Part shown: piece by piece, positions 1 through 5,939 of the stretch
Position numbering within the stretch: the first letter of the stretch is position 1
Layout of the letters: every line of letters begins with the position of its first letter
NCBI GenBank assembly: GCA_030550075.1
Contig: JAUQQB010000188.1
Location: forward strand, 1 to 5,939
Reading direction: 5' to 3'
Source: Chloroflexota bacterium
GTDB lineage: Bacteria > Chloroflexota > Anaerolineae > Thermoflexales > Thermoflexaceae
DNA: 5,939 nt
Notes under the pieces: generated by a model
What the model was told of the DNA's origin: nothing
The model's input: only the letters and a program-made list of their open reading frames with translations
Databases searched by the model: none
Translations under genes and position numbers: made by a program

Positions 1-1917
1 ACCAACCCCAGCCCGGATCCACAGGAGATCGGCCTCAGCCGGACCCTGGCGCAGATCTATGGGGAGATGGCCCGCCGGCGGCCGATCCTGGAGCAAACCC
101 TGAAGCGCCTGAATCTGGCCCTGTCGCCCGATGCGCTCGCCCGCGCGGTGGAGACCCGCGTGGTCTTTAATGCTTCCCTGCTGGAGATCTATGTCTACGA
201 CTTTGATCCCGAACGGGCGGCGGCGCTGGCCAACGCGCTGGCACAAACGCTGATCGAACAGGCTCCCGGCGCGCGCTCCCAGATGGATGAGAGTTTCCTG
301 CGAAGCCAGCTAACAGATATCCAGGGGAAGATTGCCGATGTGGACCGAAGGATCCAGGAGCTGCAGCAACGCATGGGGGGTATGACCTCGGCAGCTGAGC
401 TGCGGGAGGCGCAGGATCAGCTCCAGGCGCTGGAGCAATTGAAACGAGATTACCAGCAGACCTATGCTCAGCTGATCTCTGTGATCAGCCAGGGACGGGT
501 GAACACCCTGAGCGTCCTGGAGCCCGCTCTGCCACCCACGCGTCCGATCTCCCCCAACCTGATCCGCAATCTCGCCCTCTCGACGGGCGCGGGGTTGCTC
601 CTCAGCCTCAGCGTGCTGATGGCGCTGGAGCTGTTCCTGGGCCGGGCGGTGCGCTGGGATGGAGGCTTCACGCTGTTTAACCTTCCCGTCCTGGGCGCGA
701 TCCCCCACTGGCGGAATCGGAAGGATCCGCTCATCGTCCGCAGCGCGCCGGATTCCCCGGAGGCGGAGGCGGTCCGCTCTTTGCGGCTCCGAACCCTCCG
801 GATGCTGGAAGGGAACTCTTCACGGGTTGTGCTGGTCACCAGCCCCATGCCGGAAGACGGCAAGTCCTTCGTGGCGGCTAACCTGGCGGCGGCGATGGCT
901 GAGGCGGGGTTGCGCACGGTGCTGGTGGAAACCGATCTGCGAGGCGGCGTGGTGGCTCACCTCGCCGCCCAGGAGATCGCTCAGGGGCTGGTGGATTATC
1001 TGGAGGCTGAAGGAGAGCTCCCGGATCTCGATTCGCTTCTCCTCCCTGTGGATGGCGGGTTCTGGGTCCTGCCGATGGGCCGGATCCCGCGGGATCCCGG
1101 GTTGTTGCTGAGCTCGCCGCGATGGCATGCGCTGCTGAATGAGCTCCGGGCTCGCTTCGAGGTCCTGATCCTGGACGCTCCCCCGACGCTGTTTCTGGCG
1201 GAGCTGGAGCTCCTGGCCCGGGCGGCGGACAGCGTCCTTCTGGTAATTCGGGACGGCGAGACGCCCCGGCGGCTGGTCGGGCAGGCTCGTTATGCGTTGC
1301 GAGGTCAGCGGGTCCTGGGGATTGTGGTTAACGATGTCCCCCGCCGCAAGCTGGGGATCGGTTATGGATACGCCTATGCCTACGGCGGTTCCCGCTATAA
1401 GCGGAAGGCCCGACGGGAGCCTGCTGCCTCGACGGTCCTTCAAGCCTGGCAGGAGAGTGTTTCTCGGGGGATCCAGCGGTGGTGGGGGAAGCAACCAGCC
1501 CCAGAGGAGGCCAGCTCTCCGCCTGCATGGCCGCTCCCACCTCGTCACGAGCGGATGCAAGCCAAGCAGCGATTGATCCTTCAGGCTCGGAAACAGATGA
1601 AAGAGTCCCTGGCCTCTCTGGCATCCCCTGCGTCCACCTCCGCAGAGCCAGAGGTCCCGCCTGCCCCGAAGCCCAGGGAGGCGGATGGAGAAAGCATGCC
1701 TTTCATCGGAGCGCTTCTTCCCGAGGAGGAGAGCCCACAGATCCCGGATCTACTCTCCCCGGAGCCGCCGAAGGCAGAGCGTCCATTCACTCCGCCGTTC
1801 GTGGAAATCGATCCAGAGTTGCTGGCGGAGGCCATGGGGGAGCTGGAGGCCGTTTCCGCGAACGAGCCATCCCCTTCGGCGGAGGCCACGGAATCTTCTG
1901 CGGAACAGGAGGGATGA
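1..1917 (+). CDS. Wzz-type chain-length determinant fused to a BY-kinase-like ATPase (5' partial)
   Basis: Probable inner-membrane polysaccharide co-polymerase and autokinase that controls chain length and export. The frame is open to base 1, so the gene starts upstream; the first ATG at 67 is internal, because the bases before it already encode Wzz-like sequence. Residues below count from base 1 (638 in window). Residues 1-190 are the extracytoplasmic Wzz part, with a coiled coil at about 95-160 and a proline-rich stretch before the second membrane helix (about 189-211); the first helix lies outside. The cytoplasmic ATPase has EX2RX2R (E256, R259, R262; an oligomerisation motif in BY-kinases), Walker A PEDGKS (K288), Walker A' ETDLR (E310, D312, R314; usually DxDxR) and Walker B LDAPP (D392). 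Tyrosines 455, 457, 459, 461 and 466 form the cluster expected to be phosphorylated. A tail of about 172 residues, rich in Pro, Glu, Ala and Ser and without tyrosine, follows; family members normally end near the cluster. The stop overlaps the flippase start. The family call is firm; kinase activity is inferred. Confidence 0.93.
   Translation, partial: TNPSPDPQEIGLSRTLAQIYGEMARRRPILEQTLKRLNLALSPDALARAVETRVVFNASLLEIYVYDFDPERAAALANALAQTLIEQAPGARSQMDESFLRSQLTDIQGKIADVDRRIQELQQRMGGMTSAAELREAQDQLQALEQLKRDYQQTYAQLISVISQGRVNTLSVLEPALPPTRPISPNLIRNLALSTGAGLLLSLSVLMALELFLGRAVRWDGGFTLFNLPVLGAIPHWRNRKDPLIVRSAPDSPEAEAVRSLRLRTLRMLEGNSSRVVLVTSPMPEDGKSFVAANLAAAMAEAGLRTVLVETDLRGGVVAHLAAQEIAQGLVDYLEAEGELPDLDSLLLPVDGGFWVLPMGRIPRDPGLLLSSPRWHALLNELRARFEVLILDAPPTLFLAELELLARAADSVLLVIRDGETPRRLVGQARYALRGQRVLGIVVNDVPRRKLGIGYGYAYAYGGSRYKRKARREPAASTVLQAWQESVSRGIQRWWGKQPAPEEASSPPAWPLPPRHERMQAKQRLILQARKQMKESLASLASPASTSAEPEVPPAPKPREADGESMPFIGALLPEEESPQIPDLLSPEPPKAERPFTPPFVEIDPELLAEAMGELEAVSANEPSPSAEATESSAEQEG
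1082..1097. repeat. 16-bp perfect palindrome with two GGATCC sites
   Basis: GGATCCCGCGGGATCC reads identically on both strands and lies within the kinase domain coding sequence (protein context GRIPRDPG). It contains two of the window's 17 GGATCC hexamers around a CCGCGG centre. It is probably a by-product of the strong GATC/GGATCC bias of this DNA rather than a dedicated site. Confidence 0.85.
1907..1917 (+). promoter_or_regulatory. Shine-Dalgarno-like AGGAGG abutting an ATGA stop/start overlap
   Basis: AGGAGG at 1907-1912 ends one base before ATG 1914, and the kinase stop TGA (1915-1917) shares bases with that ATG. The spacing is too short for ordinary initiation at 1914. Either ribosomes finishing the kinase reinitiate at the overlapping ATG (translational coupling), or GTG 1923, ten bases from the motif, is used. 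The two choices differ by three residues. Confidence 0.55.
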
Positions 1918-3353
1918 GCCCGGTGGCCCTCACCGTGCTCCGGAACGCATTGTTCGGACTCGGAGGGCGCCTGACGGTGAAGGCGCTGGCCTTTGCCTTC
2001 TCGGTCTGGGTCGTCCGGCGTCTGGGGCAGGAGGCCTTCGGGCACTACGCGACGGCCCTGGCCTATGTGGCCGCCTTCGCCGTCCTCTCGGACTGGGGCC
2101 TGGCCCCATATCTGGTTCGCGAGATCGCACGGGACCGGCGGCGAGGGGAGGCCATGCTGGTGGATGTGATGACGCTCCGGTTCTTCCTCTCCCTGGGAAC
2201 CATCGGCCTCATCCTGGGGATCGCGTGGTGGAACCGGCAACCCCCCTTCCTGCTGGGGGGGATCGCCCTCGCCGCCCTGACCCTCATTCTCTATGCAGTC
2301 CAGGGGCCGCTGGAGGCGGCGTTGCAGGGGATCCGCCGGCTGGATCTCGTTTCCGCGGCAGGCGTGTTGCAGCAATTGCTGTTTGTGGGGCTGGGCACCA
2401 TTGCCCTGCTGATGGGATGGGGATTCTACGGGCTGATCGGTGCCTGGCTGGCCGGCCTGACGGCTGCGCTGGCGCTGACCGCGTGGGCCGCCCGTTCCCT
2501 GGGTTTGTTCCATCCCCGAAGGCCGGAATGGCTGGCATGGCCACAGCTGTTACGGGCCGGCCTCCCGTTTGGCCTGATCGGCCTGGCGGTGAATCTGTCC
2601 TACAAAGTGGACACCATCCTCCTCAGCCTGTGGTGGACAGCGGGGATCGTTGGCTGGTATAACGCAGCCTACAACCTGATCTTCTCAATCGCCATGATCT
2701 CCAACGCGGCGAACGTGGCCCTCTATCCTTCAATGGCCGCCCTCGCCGACCCGGAGGCCCTGACCTCCGTGGTCCGCCGCTCGATCGGATATCTCTGGAT
2801 GCTCTCCGTTCCCTTCGCTGTGGGGGGATGGGTGCTGGGAGAGCGCCTGATCCCAGCCCTCTATGGAGCCTCTTTCCTCCCTTCGGTTCCGGCCTTCCGG
2901 ATCCTGATCGGGGTGGTTCCCTTTATGTTTCTTTCCGAATATCTGGGGTATGTGATCCTGGTCCAGAACCAGGAGTGGCTGGTGGCCCGATCGTTGATCC
3001 TGAGCACTTCGTTCAACATCGCGGCGAACCTGGTGCTGATCCCGCGCTACGGTCTGATGGCCGCGGCGTGGATCACGTTGCTGACGGAGATCCTGCTCGT
3101 CGGGCAGTATGGGTTGCTTCTCCGGTTATGGCGAGGGATTCCCGTCGAGCTTTTAGGGAAGCCGGCGCTGGCAGCTGGGATGATGGGGCTGATCCTCTGG
3201 GTGATGCGCGGGCTCCCGCTTCCCCTATTGTTGATCCTTGGCGTGGTGACCTATGGACTGGCGCTGTGGGGCCTGGGAGCCCTGGGGCCGGCCGAATGGC
3301 GGCTCATGCAGCAGATCTTCCGACGTTCTCCGATCCCGGGAGAGGCAAGTTAA
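1914..3353 (+). CDS. Wzx-like polysaccharide flippase (oligosaccharide flippase / MATE-like superfamily)
   Basis: Integral membrane protein of 479 residues, the usual size for the family, expected to move the undecaprenyl-linked repeat unit from the inner to the outer face of the cytoplasmic membrane. It is hydrophobic throughout, with about 12-14 probable membrane helices by eye. The N-terminus (a short basic segment, then a helix followed by VVRRLGQEAFGHYATALAY) and the central NLSYKVDTILL (N227, K231, D233), followed closely by GWYNAAYNL, are characteristic of polysaccharide flippases. The frame is open upstream to 1479, but that part only shadows the kinase tail in another frame and has no membrane-protein character, so I start at ATG 1914, which overlaps the kinase stop as ATGA. 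A Shine-Dalgarno-like AGGAGG lies only one base before this ATG; GTG 1923, ten bases after it, is an alternative start. The transported sugar cannot be told from sequence. Confidence 0.92.
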   Translation: MSPVALTVLRNALFGLGGRLTVKALAFAFSVWVVRRLGQEAFGHYATALAYVAAFAVLSDWGLAPYLVREIARDRRRGEAMLVDVMTLRFFLSLGTIGLILGIAWWNRQPPFLLGGIALAALTLILYAVQGPLEAALQGIRRLDLVSAAGVLQQLLFVGLGTIALLMGWGFYGLIGAWLAGLTAALALTAWAARSLGLFHPRRPEWLAWPQLLRAGLPFGLIGLAVNLSYKVDTILLSLWWTAGIVGWYNAAYNLIFSIAMISNAANVALYPSMAALADPEALTSVVRRSIGYLWMLSVPFAVGGWVLGERLIPALYGASFLPSVPAFRILIGVVPFMFLSEYLGYVILVQNQEWLVARSLILSTSFNIAANLVLIPRYGLMAAAWITLLTEILLVGQYGLLLRLWRGIPVELLGKPALAAGMMGLILWVMRGLPLPLLLILGVVTYGLALWGLGALGPAEWRLMQQIFRRSPIPGEAS

Positions 3354-3356
3354 GCC

Positions 3357-4763
3357 ATGTTCGTGACCCTGGCCACGCCGCATTATCCGCCGCGCAATAT
3401 CGGGGGTGTGGAATTCTATGTTCAATCCCTGGCCCGATGGCTGCATCAACAGGGCCACCGGGTGGAGGTGGTGTGTGTGGAGCAGATCGAATACGGACCC
3501 TTCCCACGGGTGAACGCGCGGGTGGATCCGGCGGAGGGGTTCCCGGTGCATCGGTTGACCGTGCGCTGGCGGAAGGGCCCGCTGGGGCTGCGGGATCGCT
3601 TTGATCACCCGGCGATGGAGCTATGGTTCAAGGCCTATTTCCACAGCCGCCGCCCCGATGTCTTCCATCTGCACAGCGGATATCTCCTGACGGTCTCCCC
3701 ATTGCGGGCGGCGATGAAGATGGGGATCCCTACGGTGGTTTCCTTGCACGATTTCTGGTTCCTCTGTGCGCATCATACGCTGTTGCGGCCCAGCGGCCAG
3801 GTCTGCCCGGGGCCGGAGGACCCGGCGGGTTGCGCCTATTGTTGGCTCAGCCAGGGCCGGCGCTACCGCTGGATGGAGCAGGGGCTGGCCCGCCTGGGCG
3901 TCGCACACCCCCATCTGCAGGCCGGTCGCCTCCTGCGCCCATGGCCCTTCTTCCGGCCATGGGCGCAGATTATGGCGGAGCGTCTGCGGACGACGATGAG
4001 GGTTCTGAACCAGGCCTCGGCCATTCACGTCCCTTCCCGGTTTATCCAGCGCAGTTATCAAGAGTTTGGAATGCGTGAAGAGGGGGTCCATCTCATCCGG
4101 AATTTCACCTCGCTGGATCGCGCTCGGCCTGCGGATCGGCGGGATCCAACTGTTTTTCATGTGGTTTACATTGGGCAAATTGCCCCTCATAAGGGGATCC
4201 ACGTCCTCATCGAAGGGGTTCGACGGGCGAAGGCGGCGCTGGGGGATGAAGGGGGGCACAGGCTCCGGCTGACGATTTATGGCGATGATCGGACGTTCCC
4301 GGCCTATCGAGCACGCTTGCAACAACTCATTGGGGCGGACCCGACAATCCGGCTGGCCGGGTCGCTGCCCCGGGAGCTGTTGGAGGAGGCGCTGGCAAAG
4401 GCGGATGTGCTGGCGCTGCCCTCCGTTTGGGCAGAGAACGCCCCGTTGGTCGCCCTGGAGGCCCTGGCCTTAGGCGTGCCGGTTCTGGCCAGCGCCATCG
4501 GGGGATTGCCGGAGATCGTGCAGCATGGGGCCAGCGGATGGCTGGTGCCTCCCGGGGATGCGAAGGCGATCGCAGATCTCCTGGTTCGCTGGATCCGCGA
4601 GCCCGAGGCGCTGGAGCAATTGCGGGCGCATGCCCGTCCGGTTTTCACTTTTGAAGAGGCAATGAAATCCATATTACAGCTGTATCAGGAGGTCTGGAGG
4701 ATTCCTTCCCATTCGGACGTGAGCACTCCGATCCGGGAGCCGATGAGAGAGAGGCAGACATGA
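3357..4763 (+). CDS. GT4-family glycosyltransferase with a four-cysteine cluster
   Basis: Predicted cytosolic or membrane-associated GT-B fold retaining glycosyltransferase of 468 residues, a little long for GT4 (commonly about 360-420). The N-terminal acceptor domain opens with TPHYPPRNIGGVEFYV, the usual glycine loop (G16-G17), and contains HDFWFLC (H131, D132). Cysteines 137, 150, 159 and 162 (the last two as CxxC), with H139 and H140 nearby, form a cluster seen in a subset of GT4 enzymes; metal binding is possible but not shown. The C-terminal nucleotide-sugar domain has YIGQIAPHKG (K279), the EX7E motif (E360 and E368 in AENAPLVALEALA) and GGLPEIV after it. The gene begins 3 bases after the flippase stop, and its last bases overlap the next start as ATGA. 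A perfect 14-bp inverted repeat encodes residues 193-204. Donor and acceptor sugars are unknown. Confidence 0.93.
   Translation: MFVTLATPHYPPRNIGGVEFYVQSLARWLHQQGHRVEVVCVEQIEYGPFPRVNARVDPAEGFPVHRLTVRWRKGPLGLRDRFDHPAMELWFKAYFHSRRPDVFHLHSGYLLTVSPLRAAMKMGIPTVVSLHDFWFLCAHHTLLRPSGQVCPGPEDPAGCAYCWLSQGRRYRWMEQGLARLGVAHPHLQAGRLLRPWPFFRPWAQIMAERLRTTMRVLNQASAIHVPSRFIQRSYQEFGMREEGVHLIRNFTSLDRARPADRRDPTVFHVVYIGQIAPHKGIHVLIEGVRRAKAALGDEGGHRLRLTIYGDDRTFPAYRARLQQLIGADPTIRLAGSLPRELLEEALAKADVLALPSVWAENAPLVALEALALGVPVLASAIGGLPEIVQHGASGWLVPPGDAKAIADLLVRWIREPEALEQLRAHARPVFTFEEAMKSILQLYQEVWRIPSHSDVSTPIREPMRERQT
3933..3968. repeat. Perfect 14-bp inverted repeat with an 8-base loop inside the GT4 gene
   Basis: The left arm CTGCGCCCATGGCC (3933-3946) is exactly complementary in reverse to the right arm GGCCATGGGCGCAG (3955-3968), separated by CTTCTTCC. 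Pairing stops at both ends of the arms. The element is codon-aligned and encodes LRPWPFFRPWAQ (residues 193-204), giving the tripeptide RPW twice because each arm carries the self-complementary CCATGG in frame. No T-run follows, so it is not a normal intrinsic terminator. The mRNA should fold into a very stable GC-rich hairpin. Its function is unknown. Confidence 0.9.
4745..4763 (+). promoter_or_regulatory. Purine-rich ribosome binding site and ATGA overlap of the GT4/GT2 junction
   Basis: An alternating GA tract at 4745-4754 ends in GAGG, five bases before ATG 4760, and the GT4 stop TGA (4761-4763) overlaps this ATG. The spacing is normal and supports the chosen start and translational coupling of the two glycosyltransferases. 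Confidence 0.6.
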
Positions 4764-5686
4764 GCGGGATCCTCGTCGCCATCCTGACCCACAACCGGTT
4801 GCATGATACCCTCGCTTGCCTGGAATCGGTGCGGCGGCTGGAGGGACCGGTGGAGACGATCGTGGTCCTGGACAGCGGCTCTACGGATGGAACGCCGGAG
4901 GCGGTTCGCCGGTTGTTCCCCGAGATCCGGGTCCGGGAGCTTGGGGCCAACTGGGGTTACGCGGCCGGAAACAACCTGGCCCTTCGCATGGCCCTGGAGC
5001 AGGGGATGAGGGGAGTGTTCCTGCTAAACCACGACACGCTGGTGGATTCGAGATGTCTGGTTGCAATGCTGGAGACCGCCCGGTCCGCGCCTCAGGTGGG
5101 GGCGGTGGGGCCGCTGGTGTGGGCATGGCCTCCGTCCCAGGGCATCTGGGCGCTGGGCGGAGAGATTCACTGGCGCCGGGCTTACACCATCCATCGAGAT
5201 GCTGGGCAGGTGGAGCCTTCCCGGCGTTCTCCTCATCCCGTGGATTTCGTCCCCGGTTGCGGGATCCTGTTGTTGCGGGAGGCGCTGGAGACGGTAGGGG
5301 GCTTCGATGAACGTTACTTTATGTATTGGGAAGAGACCGACTGGTGCCAGCGGGCGCGCCGCGCCGGGTTCTCGATCTGGGTGGATCCCCGGGCGCAGAT
5401 GTGGCATAAGGCTCCCCTGAGCTCCGATGATCTCCCGCCGGCCACACTGTATTACATGACCCGCAACCGGCTGCTTTTCTTCTGGGAGCATAGCCCGTCC
5501 CTGGGGCGATGGCTCGCCCTTGCCCACGCTGTCCACGGCGCGGTCCGGCTGGCGCGACAGCTGGAACAGATGGAACGCCCATCCCATGCCCAGGCCGTCT
5601 GGGAGGGGCTCCATGATTTCTTTCATCAGCGCTGGGGGGCATGGGGGGATGGAAAGGAGGAGAGATGGCCCGCATCCTCTGGGTGA
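4760..5686 (+). CDS. GT2-family glycosyltransferase (rhamnosyltransferase-like)
   Basis: GT-A fold inverting glycosyltransferase of 308 residues, a full-length size for this type, expected to add a sugar to the growing repeat unit on the cytoplasmic side. It opens with VAILTHNR, then VVLDSGSTDGT (D38, D43; nucleotide-binding region), then LGANWGYAAGNNLAL, typical of WbbL/RfbF-like rhamnosyltransferases. The metal-binding position reads LLNHDT (D92), where this group more often has LLNPDT or LLNNDT. The acceptor and catalytic region reads GGFDERYFMYWEETDW (E191, E192, D194), followed by GFSIWVDPRAQMWHK, a close match to the family pattern. The start ATG overlaps the previous stop, and GAGG at 4751-4754 sits five bases before it. 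The end overlaps the next gene by 22 bases. The family is clear; rhamnose as donor is only suggested by resemblance. Confidence 0.93.
   Translation: MSGILVAILTHNRLHDTLACLESVRRLEGPVETIVVLDSGSTDGTPEAVRRLFPEIRVRELGANWGYAAGNNLALRMALEQGMRGVFLLNHDTLVDSRCLVAMLETARSAPQVGAVGPLVWAWPPSQGIWALGGEIHWRRAYTIHRDAGQVEPSRRSPHPVDFVPGCGILLLREALETVGGFDERYFMYWEETDWCQRARRAGFSIWVDPRAQMWHKAPLSSDDLPPATLYYMTRNRLLFFWEHSPSLGRWLALAHAVHGAVRLARQLEQMERPSHAQAVWEGLHDFFHQRWGAWGDGKEERWPASSG
5653..5667 (+). promoter_or_regulatory. Strong ribosome binding site of the third glycosyltransferase
   Basis: AAAGGAGG at 5653-5660, the best Shine-Dalgarno match among the junctions here, lies four bases before ATG 5665, still inside the GT2 gene. 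It fixes the start of the last gene and suggests direct ribosome entry besides read-through from the upstream gene. Confidence 0.75.
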
Positions 5687-5939
5687 TGGGCTGGTTCCCC
5701 CTGCCGCCGGATAAGGGGGTGCGGATCCGCCTTGCGCAGCTCCTGGATACGCTGGCCGCCCACCATCAGCTGACCCTGATCGTGCTGGCTGATCCGGAGG
5801 CGGAGATCGAGCGCTATCGGGGAGAGCTGGCCGCCCGATGCGAGGATCTCCACATCTTCCCGCGTCGCGAGTTCCAGCCAGCCCGGTGGCGAGCGATCCG
5901 GGGCTTTTTCTCCACGATCCCCCGCTGGCTGGTCGATGT
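5665..5939 (+). CDS. GT4-like glycosyltransferase, N-terminal part (3' partial)
   Basis: The first 91 residues of a protein cut by the window edge. The start MARILWVMGWFPLPPDKGVRIR resembles the N-terminal acceptor domain of GT4 enzymes, especially the group annotated as PEP-CTERM/EpsH1-associated sugar transferases, which begin with a hydrophobic strand followed by PPDKGxxIR. After it come a helix (LAQLLDTLAAHHQ), a strand (LTLIVLAD) and a charged segment with a cysteine before HIFPR, all as expected for that fold. ATG 5665 is chosen because a perfect AAAGGAGG lies at 5653-5660, four bases upstream, and because the protein pattern starts there. The gene overlaps the preceding one by 22 bases in another frame. 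The nucleotide-binding domain with the EX7E motif lies outside, so the call rests on the N-terminus alone. Confidence 0.8.
   Translation, partial: MARILWVMGWFPLPPDKGVRIRLAQLLDTLAAHHQLTLIVLADPEAEIERYRGELAARCEDLHIFPRREFQPARWRAIRGFFSTIPRWLVD

Noticed and set aside
67..69. ATG at 67 as the start of the Wzz/kinase gene
   Set aside because: The frame stays open to base 1, and the bases before 67 already encode Wzz-like sequence (SRTLAQIYGEM). Starting at 67 would also remove the first membrane helix.
72..81. 10-bp palindrome CCGCCGGCGG
   Set aside because: Palindromes of this length are expected by chance in DNA this rich in G and C.
1479..1913. In-frame upstream extension of the flippase reading frame
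   Set aside because: The translation is low-complexity Gly/Arg/Ser-rich with no hydrophobic segments and coincides with the kinase tail in another frame. The typical flippase N-terminus begins at 1914.
2241..2261. C6 and G7 runs that could pair as a small hairpin or act as slippage sites in the flippase gene
   Set aside because: The stem is only 6-7 pairs and the runs are short for phase variation. They encode ordinary residues (RQPPFLLGGI) and fit the base composition.
1581..2513. Long minus-strand open frame opposite the kinase tail and flippase (310 codons)
   Set aside because: Gln/Gly/Glu-rich translation without a recognisable domain. High-GC genes commonly leave such antisense frames open, and the plus strand carries clear families.
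3621..4325. Long minus-strand open frame opposite the GT4 gene (234 codons)
   Set aside because: Pro/Arg/Gln-rich with no domain, antisense to a well-supported glycosyltransferase; a GC-driven shadow.

Overview
The window is a gapless stretch of five co-directional (+ strand) protein genes for making and exporting a surface polysaccharide (exopolysaccharide, capsule or O-antigen type). GC content is high, roughly two thirds by eye. I saw no RNA gene, CRISPR array, mobile element, internal promoter or terminator. The longest non-coding gap is 3 bases, so every gene here is probably read from one transcript that starts left of the window and continues past its right edge.

Layout: (1) 1-1917, a fused Wzz-type chain-length regulator and BY-kinase-like P-loop ATPase that lacks its 5' end. 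It carries an unusually long tyrosine-free C-terminal tail. (2) 1914-3353, a polytopic Wzx-like lipid-linked oligosaccharide flippase. (3) 3357-4763, a GT-B glycosyltransferase of family GT4 with a four-cysteine cluster. (4) 4760-5686, a GT-A glycosyltransferase of family GT2, resembling rhamnosyltransferases. (5) 5665-5939, the N-terminal part of a second GT4 glycosyltransferase that runs off the window. Junctions 1/2 and 3/4 are 4-base ATGA stop/start overlaps, 2/3 has a 3-base gap, and 4/5 overlap by 22 bases.

Working model, from known Wzx/Wzy-type pathways: the glycosyltransferases build a repeat unit on a lipid carrier at the inner face of the membrane, the flippase moves it across, and the Wzz/kinase protein controls chain length and export by ATP-dependent assembly and tyrosine phosphorylation. 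The initiating phosphoglycosyltransferase, the polymerase (Wzy), any outer-membrane exporter and a cognate phosphatase are not in the window and may lie in the flanks.

Organism: a high-GC bacterium that prefers Arg over Lys and has a very large excess of GATC (about 80 by hand count) and GGATCC (17). The single-chain Wzz-kinase fusion argues against the usual Firmicutes arrangement, where the two halves are separate proteins. A thermophilic member of the Chloroflexota is my best guess, held with low confidence.

The gene set is ordinary for a polysaccharide locus. The points most worth a second look are the internal tyrosine cluster and long tail of the kinase, its altered Walker A' motif, a perfect 14-bp inverted repeat inside the first GT4 gene, and the GATC/GGATCC excess.
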